Shown here one piece after another: positions 1 through 6,260 of a stretch of DNA of 60,134 bases. Numbering within the stretch: the stretch's first letter is position 1; every line of letters begins with the position of its first letter. The translations under genes were made by a program, and so were the position numbers. The stretch is from Acidimicrobiia bacterium. GTDB taxonomy: Bacteria > Actinomycetota > Acidimicrobiia > Acidimicrobiales > Acidimicrobilacustridaceae. Below the pieces are notes generated by a model, which saw only the letters and a program-made list of their open reading frames with translations, had not been told where the DNA came from and searched no databases. Location: positions 1 to 60,134 of the forward strand of contig JAFIEP010000095.1 of the NCBI GenBank assembly GCA_020832495.1, given 5' to 3'.

Positions 1-137
1 AGACAGCGGGGAAGGCCCCCCAAGCCACCCGAACCGGACGACAACAACGGGGCGACCTTCCCCACACACCATCGTTCACGGCGACCCTCGACCAGGTCAA
101 CCGAAGAACCGCTTGACAACCGATCCCCGATAGGGAA
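1..137. other. Left-edge non-coding stretch
   Basis: No gene is supported here. One forward frame is open from base 1 to 444, but it runs antisense across the small membrane gene and into the reductase gene, and its translation is Arg/Pro rich. Just before the stop of the small gene is a weak imperfect hairpin (about 121-139), seen in the sequence but without a U-tract. Confidence 0.5.
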
Positions 138-230
138 TCAGCTGTTCACGTACCAGGCGAAGAGCACGCTGGCCACGAGCGCCGTAGCGGTGATGGCAGC
201 CACGAGCGCAGTCGTCAGTCGGTGGCGCAT
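138..230 (-). CDS. 30-residue single-pass membrane peptide
   Basis: This reading frame is too short for usual gene finders. It starts ATG (228-230) with MRHRLTTALV and ends at a TGA (138-140). The product is a short basic N-terminus, a hydrophobic stretch from about residue 8 to 27 that fits one membrane helix, and a short polar end. A strong ribosome binding site, AGGAG, lies 9 nt before the ATG, which is the main reason to believe it is translated. It sits 56 nt behind the ferric-reductase-like gene on the same strand, so it is probably the last gene of that operon and could be a small partner subunit of that membrane flavocytochrome. No family was recognised. The function is inferred from position only. 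Confidence 0.5.
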   Translation of the reverse strand: MRHRLTTALVAAITATALVASVLFAWYVNS

Positions 231-286
231 TGGTCGGGACTCCTGTGGTGGCGATTGGAGGTCGTGTCCGAGCGGCGGGTGGGCGC

Positions 287-1627
287 TCAGGCGAAGGCGA
301 ACTGCTCGTGGTGGATGCGGTCGAGGGGCACGCCGAGCTCGCGCAGGTGGTGTTCGACCACCGACGTCATTGCCGGCGGTCCACAGATCAGGTACTGCTG
401 GCGGCGGCGCGCTGCGGGCGACTCGGGGAGGTAGCGGTCGATGAGCTCCTCGTCGATGCGGCCCGTTTCCATCTCGACCGCCTCGGGCGTTGTCTCGGGA
501 GGGGACTCGACCACGGCGACGAACCGCAGGGACAACACGCCGGCGAGCTGTTCGAGTTCCTCACGGAAGGCCATGTCGCCCCACGACCGGTCCCCGTAGA
601 GCAGCGTGACCGTCCGCCGGTCGTCGCGGTCGGCCATGGTGCGCAGGGCGCTCATGATCGGGGTGATGCCGATGCCACCGGCCACCATCAGGTAGCTGGG
701 CCCCTCGGCGCGGTCAGGAGTGAAGACGCCGTAGGGGCCGTCCACGTAGGCCACCGCGCCGGGCTGGATGCGGTGGACCTGCGAGGTCCAGTCGCCCAGG
801 TCCTTGATGGTGCACTCGATCACGCCGTCGGGGAGTTCGGCGGAGGACGAGATCGAGAACGGGTGTTCCTCGGGCGAGAACGGTCCGTCGTTGACCCGCA
901 GCCAGACGAACTGGCCGGGCTGGAACTTGATGCCGCCGTGGCCGTCGGGTTCGAGCCGCAGCGTGTAGGCGTTGCCGCGTTCCTCGCGGACCTCCGTCAC
1001 CCGCCACGGCCGTCGGAACTGCAGGAGCGGCCCCACCAGGCGGGTCCATCCCAGGATGGCGACCAACCCCAGGGTCATGAGCGCCCACAGGACCTGCTTC
1101 CACACGGTGGCCACGTAGTAGTCGACCAGGTAGACGTGCACGAGCGCGGCGCCGACGATGATCACGGCCAACACGCCGTGGAGCACCTTCCACACCTCGT
1201 AGCTGAGCCCGAGCCGCGTGCGCCACAGTGAGGTCACTACCAAGGCGATGAGCGAGACGGTTGCCAGGACGGCGAAACGAGCCCGCCACGGCGCGTCGAG
1301 GACGTTGAGGAGTTCGAGGGTCTCGGGCCGGGCCACGAAGAGCATGACGGGGTGGGCCAGGATGAGGACGAAGGCCACCACCGACATGCGACGGTGAAAG
1401 GTGACGACCACGTCCTGGCCGAAGGGCGCAGCCAGACGCTTGGCCCGGGCGGTGACGGCGAACTGCAGACCCAGCAACGCCAGGCCCACGAAGCCGAGCG
1501 CTGCGGAGAGGTCGATCCAGAAGGAGCGGCCGGCGGGTCGATCGCCCACCAGGGCGAACAGCAACGGCGCGATGGTCACGACCAGGTAGAGCTGGAGGTA
1601 GAGCAGACCCCGAACGAATGTGGTCAC
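287..1627 (-). CDS. Ferric reductase-like transmembrane flavocytochrome
   Basis: A 446-residue membrane oxidoreductase of the ferric reductase/NADPH oxidase type. The first ~200 residues hold about six hydrophobic helices with histidines at 78, 92, 150 and 164 placed like bis-histidine heme ligands. The C-terminal half is a ferredoxin-NADP reductase module with the FAD motif HPFSIS (255-260), the nucleotide motif GGIGITP (317-323) and CGPPAM near residue 415. Family knowledge predicts electron transfer from cytosolic NAD(P)H through FAD and heme across the membrane. The acceptor (ferric iron, oxygen or other) cannot be read from sequence. The start is GTG at 1625-1627, with GGAGG about 11 nt upstream. 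It follows the 226-residue gene by 98 nt on the same strand and precedes the 30-residue membrane peptide. Confidence 0.85.
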   Translation of the reverse strand: MTTFVRGLLYLQLYLVVTIAPLLFALVGDRPAGRSFWIDLSAALGFVGLALLGLQFAVTARAKRLAAPFGQDVVVTFHRRMSVVAFVLILAHPVMLFVARPETLELLNVLDAPWRARFAVLATVSLIALVVTSLWRTRLGLSYEVWKVLHGVLAVIIVGAALVHVYLVDYYVATVWKQVLWALMTLGLVAILGWTRLVGPLLQFRRPWRVTEVREERGNAYTLRLEPDGHGGIKFQPGQFVWLRVNDGPFSPEEHPFSISSSAELPDGVIECTIKDLGDWTSQVHRIQPGAVAYVDGPYGVFTPDRAEGPSYLMVAGGIGITPIMSALRTMADRDDRRTVTLLYGDRSWGDMAFREELEQLAGVLSLRFVAVVESPPETTPEAVEMETGRIDEELIDRYLPESPAARRRQQYLICGPPAMTSVVEHHLRELGVPLDRIHHEQFAFA

Positions 1628-1700
1628 CTTCCGGACGACCTCCGAGGACTGGGATCGGCGGTGACGAGTTCAGCGCCTCGAGCTGGGCGCGCTGGTCGTC

Positions 1701-1719
1701 GGGGTGACAGAGGCACCCC
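1701..1719 (-). terminator. Hairpin behind the 226-residue gene
   Basis: A perfect 6-bp stem (1701-1706 with 1714-1719) and a 7-nt loop lie directly behind the stop codon of the 226-residue gene. No U-tract follows, as is common in high-GC actinobacteria. It may attenuate read-through into the reductase gene rather than end transcription. Confidence 0.35.
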
Positions 1720-1725
1720 ACTGGT

Positions 1726-2406
1726 CTACCCGATGGGGTCGACCGTCATGCGCTGCGAGTGTTCGGTTCGAGCCCACCGGAGGGCATCGTGGGCCACCGC
1801 CGGATGGAACCGCCAGCGGTGGAGTTGCCGTTCGACGTCGTCGTCGGCTTCGCCCAGCTCGACGAGCGTGAGGGCCAGCGACCGCGCCCGACGCCGTCGT
1901 TCCTTCACGCCGGCGGCCGCCGTCTCCTGTGCGAGGGCGTCGTGGCGGAGGCGCAGATCTCGGGGGAGCCGCCCGACCTGTCGCTGGTTCAACGGCGGCA
2001 GTGCTCGTCGAACCAGCAGCCGCTCGTCGAGTTGTTGGGCCATGCCGAACGTGCAGCACCGCTCCACGGAGCGCAACAGCGGCCCGTGCCGGGTGACGTG
2101 TCCCCCGAGTCCCAGAGCCCGCGATGCGGCGGCGAGGTCGACGTCGAACCCTTCGGGTTCATCCTCGAGGCCGTCGGCCAGTCGGCGGAGCAGCAACGTA
2201 CTGGTGGGTCCGAGCACCGGCAGCCAGAACAGCTCGACGTAGCTGCTGCGGGGATCGTGTCCCACCTGATCGATGGCCGGGTCCACCCAGGGCTCCACCC
2301 GGAGCGAGCACGGTCCGTGCGGCCGGGACCGGGCAGGGGGCGGAGGCGCGGACCCAGGTCGAGCGGTGGATCCTGTGGCAGGTCCTGCAGTGGTGGTCGT
2401 GTCCAT
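1726..2406 (-). CDS. Hypothetical actinobacterial protein, 226 residues
   Basis: I do not recognise a named family. The coding frame is convincing. It has an ATG preceded by GGAGG with 7-nt spacing, normal amino-acid composition, and a compact middle part (about 37-150) rich in Leu with ELFWLPVLGPTST and CCTFGMAQQLD stretches. A Pro/Thr-rich N-terminal 35 residues and an Arg-rich C-terminal part (about 165-220) flank it. There is no signal peptide and no membrane helix, so it is probably cytosolic, perhaps nucleic-acid or ribosome associated given its basicity. That is only inference. It is divergent from the sirtuin gene across an AT-rich promoter region and is upstream of the reductase gene on the same strand. 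Confidence 0.65.
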   Translation of the reverse strand: MDTTTTAGPATGSTARPGSAPPPPARSRPHGPCSLRVEPWVDPAIDQVGHDPRSSYVELFWLPVLGPTSTLLLRRLADGLEDEPEGFDVDLAAASRALGLGGHVTRHGPLLRSVERCCTFGMAQQLDERLLVRRALPPLNQRQVGRLPRDLRLRHDALAQETAAAGVKERRRRARSLALTLVELGEADDDVERQLHRWRFHPAVAHDALRWARTEHSQRMTVDPIG

Positions 2407-2460
2407 GGTGAGGCCTCCAGGGCGTGGGGACGTGAGCGGCGTGCCTCCGGAGCTTCTCGC

Positions 2461-2496
2461 ATTCTTCAGTGCATATCAATATATTCCAGTATTCCT
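2461..2496. promoter_or_regulatory. AT-rich divergent promoter region with TATTCC repeats
   Basis: In a window of very high GC this 36-bp island is mostly A/T. It carries two TATTCC copies 8 bp apart (2482-2487 and 2490-2495) and the palindrome AATATATT. It lies between the divergent 226-residue gene (start 2406) and the sirtuin gene (start 2551), so it probably holds both promoters and perhaps an operator. No exact -10/-35 pair could be fixed. Confidence 0.45.
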
Positions 2497-2550
2497 CGCT
2501 CTGCGCTGTCGGATGGTGACGGGGAGTGGCAGCGATGCCACAGTGGTCGG

Positions 2551-3375
2551 ATGGGATCCGATCCGCGAGACGCCGACGCCGACAGCGCTGTCGGTGGCGG
2601 GGACGAGGCCGTGGCTCGGGCTGCCGCCCTCGTGCGGGCCGCCGAGCGGGTCTGTGTACTCACCGGTGCCGGGATCTCCACCGATTCGGGCATCCCGGAC
2701 TTCCGGGGCCCCAATGGGCTGTGGACCCGAGATCCGCAGGCAGCACAGACCTCCGACATCACCCACTACGTGGCCGACCCCGACGTTCGCCGCCGGGCGT
2801 GGCAGGGACGACTGGCATGGTTCGAGCGGGCCCCGCAGCCCAATGTCGGCCATCGCTGCCTGGCGGCGTTCGGTCGAACCGGGCGACTGCACGGTCTGCT
2901 GACCCAGAACGTCGACGGGCTCCACCAGGCCGCAGGGAGCGACGCCGCTGCGGTGCTCGAGGTGCACGGCACGGTGCGCTCGGTCCGCTGTCTCGACTGC
3001 GGGGACACCACCCCGACCGAGGTGGTGCTCGACCGGGTGCGCAGCGGGGAGCCGGATCCGGGCTGCACGGTCTGCGGAGGGCTGCTGAAGACGGCCACCG
3101 TGTCGTTCGGCCAGTCGCTCGACTCCGAGGTGCTCGAGCGGGCCTTCACCCTGGCCGCCACCTGCGACCTGTTCCTGGCCGTGGGGACGACGTTGGCGGT
3201 GCACCCCATTGCCCACGCGGCAGCGGTGGCGGTGGAGGAGGGTCAGCCGCTCGTGATCCTCAACGCCGAGTCGACGGCCATGGACGACCTGGCCTCGGCG
3301 GTGGTGTGCGCCGACATCTCGGCCACGCTGCCCACCCTTCTCGGCGTCGATCACGAGGACTTTGGGAATACCTGA
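2551..3375 (+). CDS. Sir2-family NAD-dependent protein deacylase
   Basis: A 274-residue sirtuin that removes acyl groups from protein lysines using NAD. It has the NAD-binding GAGIS (39-43), a QNVDGLH motif (119-125), the catalytic His139 in EVHGT, and two zinc cysteine pairs (C147/C150 and C172/C175). It ends with the GTT and ILNAES nucleotide-binding segments of the family. ATG 2551 was chosen because the frame further upstream is antisense to another gene and shows no family similarity. The ribosome binding site is weak. Two acyl-CoA pathways (methylmalonyl-CoA mutase, biotin carboxylase) are encoded later in the window, but no operon link exists. It is cytosolic. Confidence 0.88.
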   Translation: MGSDPRDADADSAVGGGDEAVARAAALVRAAERVCVLTGAGISTDSGIPDFRGPNGLWTRDPQAAQTSDITHYVADPDVRRRAWQGRLAWFERAPQPNVGHRCLAAFGRTGRLHGLLTQNVDGLHQAAGSDAAAVLEVHGTVRSVRCLDCGDTTPTEVVLDRVRSGEPDPGCTVCGGLLKTATVSFGQSLDSEVLERAFTLAATCDLFLAVGTTLAVHPIAHAAAVAVEEGQPLVILNAESTAMDDLASAVVCADISATLPTLLGVDHEDFGNT

Positions 3376-3390
3376 CCTGATTGGTAGGGT
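3362..3390 (+). promoter_or_regulatory. Sigma70-type promoter for the rhodanese-E1 gene
   Basis: TTGGGA (3362-3367) and TAGGGT (3385-3390) are 17 bp apart, the best -35/-10 pair seen in the window. Transcription would start near 3397, about 75 nt before the ATG at 3471. The -10 overlaps an inverted repeat GGGT-TTT-ACCC (3387-3397), which could be an operator. The -35 overlaps the end of the sirtuin gene. Confidence 0.55.
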
Positions 3391-3470
3391 TTTACCCCGT
3401 GGCGGCGCGGTCGTGGCTCGGTTCGCCGAGTCGACCGTCGACCGTCGTGGATGGACTGACTGGAGCAACC

Positions 3471-4649
3471 ATGGCCACTTTCCGAGACCTCTTGGCCCGC
3501 ACGAAGGCGGAGATCACCGAAGTCGATACCGCCACCGCCGACGAGCTGCGCTCGCGGCCGGGCGCCGTGGTGCTCGACGTGCGCGAACCCGACGAGCACG
3601 AACAGGGCGCCATCCCCGGCGCAGTGTTCATCCCCCGTGGCCAGCTCGAGGGCCAGATCGAGAACCGCATCCCCGATCGGGACGCAACGGTGGTGATCCA
3701 CTGCGCCAGCGGTATCCGCTCGGCGTTCGCCGCCAAGACCATGGCCGAGCTGGGGTACACCGACGTCGTCTCAGTGGCGGGTGGCTTCAACAAGTGGAAG
3801 GACGAGGGGCGCGACTGGCGGGTGCCGCAGGTGCTCACGCCCGAACAGCGCAACCGCTACCACCGCCACCTCCTCCTGCCCGAGGTGGGCGCCGAAGGTC
3901 AGCAGAAGCTGCTCGACGCCAAGGTCCTGCTCCTCGGAGCGGGCGGGCTGGGCTCGCCGGCGGCGCTCTACCTGGCAGCGGCCGGCGTGGGCACCATCGG
4001 CATCATCGACATGGACGTGGTGGACGAGTCGAACCTGCAGCGCCAGATCTTGCACAACATCGACCGCGTCGGCGAACGGAAGGTCGACTCGGCCAAGAAG
4101 ACGCTGACGCTGCTGAACCCCGACGTCGACGTGGTCACCCACGACGTGCGTCTCGACGCCTCCAACGTGGTCGAGTTGCTGAGCCAGTACGACCTGGTGG
4201 TGGACGGCGCCGACAACTTCCCCAGCCGGTACCTGCTGAACGACGCCTCGTTGGTCACCGGTACGCCCGTGGTGCACGGCTCCATCTTCCGCTTCGAAGG
4301 GCAGGTCACCGCCTTCCTGCCCCACGAAGGCCCCTGCTACCGCTGCTTCCTTCCCGAACCCCCACCGCCCGAGTTGGCACCGTCGTGCGCCGAGGCCGGC
4401 GTGCTCGGTGTGCTGCCGGGCATCATCGGGTCGATCCAGGCCCTCGAGGCCATCAAGCTGATCCTGGGCCTCGGCGATTCGTTGTCGGGACGCCTCATGG
4501 CCTACGACGCCCTCGAGCAGTCGTTCCGCACCTACAAGATCCGTCGCGATCCGGCCTGCCCGGCCTGCTCGGTGCCGGCCGACGCGCTGCAGATCGCCGA
4601 ATACGACGAACACTGCGCACCTCACCCGGTGGCGGCATCTGCCAGCTGA
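3471..4649 (+). CDS. Rhodanese-E1-like (MoeB/ThiF) sulfur-carrier activating fusion
   Basis: A 392-residue two-domain protein. Residues about 13-117 are a rhodanese domain with catalytic Cys78 in HCASGIRS. Residues about 128-390 are an adenylating E1-like domain with GAGGLGS (156-162), the ATP-site Arg/Asn stretch ESNLQRQ, zinc pairs CYRC and CPAC, and the conserved SCAEAGVLG segment. Family knowledge says such enzymes adenylate and thiocarboxylate ubiquitin-like sulfur carriers (MoaD, ThiS, CysO type). The mycobacterial MoeZ has the same two domains in the opposite order. The start is ATG 3471 with GGAG 5 nt upstream. The frame stays open 30 codons further up, but that stretch overlaps the promoter. 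It is probably a single-gene transcript. Confidence 0.85.
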   Translation: MATFRDLLARTKAEITEVDTATADELRSRPGAVVLDVREPDEHEQGAIPGAVFIPRGQLEGQIENRIPDRDATVVIHCASGIRSAFAAKTMAELGYTDVVSVAGGFNKWKDEGRDWRVPQVLTPEQRNRYHRHLLLPEVGAEGQQKLLDAKVLLLGAGGLGSPAALYLAAAGVGTIGIIDMDVVDESNLQRQILHNIDRVGERKVDSAKKTLTLLNPDVDVVTHDVRLDASNVVELLSQYDLVVDGADNFPSRYLLNDASLVTGTPVVHGSIFRFEGQVTAFLPHEGPCYRCFLPEPPPPELAPSCAEAGVLGVLPGIIGSIQALEAIKLILGLGDSLSGRLMAYDALEQSFRTYKIRRDPACPACSVPADALQIAEYDEHCAPHPVAASAS

Positions 4650-4683
4650 GCCCCAGCGTCTGGTCGGCCGAGGCGGGGGTTGG

Positions 4684-4713
4684 CTGATCGGGGTGGGGGT
4701 CGGGTGATCAGGG
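4684..4713 (+). other. G-rich hairpin with G-quadruplex potential
   Basis: Four G-runs (4690-4693, 4695-4699, 4702-4704, 4711-4713) with loops of 1, 2 and 6 nt meet the usual G-quadruplex pattern. The runs lie between CTGATC (4684-4689) and its complement GATCAG (4706-4711). It sits behind the rhodanese-E1 gene and before the flippase promoter, so it may act in termination. This is sequence inspection only. Confidence 0.35.
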
Positions 4714-4765
4714 TGGCCCGCCGGGTCGAGGCCGGCGGAAGTCGGTGACCACCCGGTAGGCCGCC

Positions 4766-4771
4766 TAGGCT
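4766..4771 (+). promoter_or_regulatory. Candidate -10 (TAGGCT) of the flippase gene
   Basis: TAGGCT lies 52 nt before the flippase start. GGTGAC (4744-4749) 16 bp upstream could serve as a -35. Predicted leader about 45 nt. Confidence 0.4.
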
Positions 4772-4823
4772 CGGGCGGTCCCCAACGCCCATCGAGCCGC
4801 CGGCGAGGCCTTCCATCACCTCC

Positions 4824-6140
4824 GTGCTGCACACCCTGCGCGAGCGCAACCCGCTTCCCCCCGGCGCCACCGTCGTCGGTGGTGGCTTGGCCGTGTCGGG
4901 GGTGGCCACGTTCGCCTTCTTCGCCGTCACCTCGCGGGCGCTCGACCCGGCGAGTTATGCGGCACTCGGGGTCCTGTGGTCGTTGCTGTTCGCCGTGGGC
5001 AACGGGGTGATGCAGCCGCTCGAGCAGGAGGTGGCCCGAGCGGTCGCTGCCCGACGAGCGCACGGCCTGGGCCCCGGACCGGTGGTGCGCCGGGCCATGG
5101 TCATCGGGGCCGCCTTCACGCTGGCGCTGGTGCTGGTGGGGCTGGTCACCCATCAGTGGTTGCTGAACCGGCTCCTCGACGGTCGCACCGCGCTGGTGGT
5201 GGCCTTCCTCATCGGGTTGGGCGGGTTCTGCGCCGGCCACCTGGCCCGAGGCACGCTCTCGTCCCACGGACGGTTCCGCAACTACGCCTTGTTCTTCGGT
5301 GTCGATGGCCTCACCCGCGTGATCGCCGCGGTGGCCCTGTTCGCCCTGGGCGTGGCCGCCGTCGGCCCTTACGGAGCGGTGCTGGCCGCCGCCCCGTTCG
5401 TGGCCGTGGGCATTGCCCTGGCGGGCCAACGCGGGCTGCTCGAGCCCGGCCCACCTGCGTCGTGGCAAGAGCTCTCGAAGGCGTTGGGTTGGCTGCTGTT
5501 GGGTACCTCGTCGCTGGCTCTGGTGGTCAACGGGGGCACCATTGCCGTCCAGCTCCTTGCCACCGACGGCGAGCGGGACGCTGCGGGGGTGTTCCTCAAC
5601 GGTCTCCAGGTGGCCCGCATCCCGCTGTTCCTGTTCCAGGCGGTACTGGCTTCGCTGTTGCCGCGCCTCTCGCGCTTGGCCACCCGCGGAGATCTGGACG
5701 CCTTCGCGTCGACCCTGGCTCGGCTGGTGGGCGCGATCGCCGCCTGCGGGGTGGTGGCGACCGCGGCCGCCTTCCTCGTCGGCCCACACCTCGTCGAGCT
5801 GCTGTTCGGCTCCGAGACCGTCCTCGGTGGACGAGACCTGGCGCTGCTGGCCGCCACCTTCGTGGCCATCATGGTGGCCATCAGCTTGGACCAGGCGCTC
5901 ATCGCCCTGGGCGGCCACGCCCAGATGGCGCTCGGCTGGCTCCTGGCGCTGGCCACCTTCGTGGGCGTGACGGCGCTGGGCAACGATCTCTTCCTGCGGG
6001 TGGAACTCGGGCTGCTGGCGGCGTCGGTGGTGGCGGTGGTGTGGCAGGCGAGTTGGCTCACCTGGCGCCGTCGCAGCCATGCCACCCCCGAGTTGGTGTC
6101 CATGGCAGAGGCGGCGGCCGAAGCGCCTTTGCCCGAGTGA
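4824..6140 (+). CDS. Wzx-like lipid-linked glycan flippase (MOP superfamily)
   Basis: A 438-residue integral membrane protein with about 12 hydrophobic helices and short polar loops, as in polysaccharide transporters of the MATE/MOP superfamily. It fits translocation of an undecaprenyl-linked oligosaccharide across the membrane. Diagnostic stretches are the N-terminal helix pair ending in FFAVTSRALDPASYA, typical of actinobacterial O-antigen flippase-like proteins, and a second half starting near residue 215. The start is GTG 4824; a clear ribosome binding site is missing, so the exact start is uncertain. It is far from the glycosyltransferase operons but precedes two exported or membrane genes possibly involved in the envelope. 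Substrate is unknown. Confidence 0.75.
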   Translation: MLHTLRERNPLPPGATVVGGGLAVSGVATFAFFAVTSRALDPASYAALGVLWSLLFAVGNGVMQPLEQEVARAVAARRAHGLGPGPVVRRAMVIGAAFTLALVLVGLVTHQWLLNRLLDGRTALVVAFLIGLGGFCAGHLARGTLSSHGRFRNYALFFGVDGLTRVIAAVALFALGVAAVGPYGAVLAAAPFVAVGIALAGQRGLLEPGPPASWQELSKALGWLLLGTSSLALVVNGGTIAVQLLATDGERDAAGVFLNGLQVARIPLFLFQAVLASLLPRLSRLATRGDLDAFASTLARLVGAIAACGVVATAAAFLVGPHLVELLFGSETVLGGRDLALLAATFVAIMVAISLDQALIALGGHAQMALGWLLALATFVGVTALGNDLFLRVELGLLAASVVAVVWQASWLTWRRRSHATPELVSMAEAAAEAPLPE

Positions 6141-6195
6141 TCGCCCGTGGCGGCGGATCGCCCCAGCCTGCCACCAGCGACGAAATCCCAGCCGC

Positions 6196-6201
6196 TAGCG
6201 T
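6196..6201 (+). promoter_or_regulatory. Candidate -10 (TAGCGT) for the SLH-protein gene
   Basis: TAGCGT lies 60 nt before the ATG at 6261. No good -35 is visible. It would give a leader of about 50 nt containing the GAGGA ribosome binding site. Confidence 0.3.
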
Positions 6202-6260
6202 GGTCCCGGGCGGAGCGCAGGTGCGGCGAGGCGAGCTCGCCCGATTCCCCGAGGACGACC

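Noticed and set aside
1-444. Plus-strand frame open from the left edge
   Set aside because: No homology, Arg-rich, and overlaps antisense two better-supported genes.
714-1721. A minus-strand frame whose start reads like a normal protein (MGCLCHPDDQRAQLEAL)
   Set aside because: Attractive first 20 residues, but it then runs out of frame through the flavocytochrome gene with Arg/Pro-rich sequence and no stop. It could only be a very short peptide, which lacks an end.
1759-2550. Long N-terminal extension of the sirtuin frame
   Set aside because: Antisense to the 226-residue gene, crosses the AT-rich promoter island, and adds no known domain.
3771-6080. A 769-codon open frame on the minus strand
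   Set aside because: Antisense to the rhodanese-E1 and flippase genes; composition (His, Gln, Arg rich) is typical of a shadow frame in high-GC DNA, with no motif.
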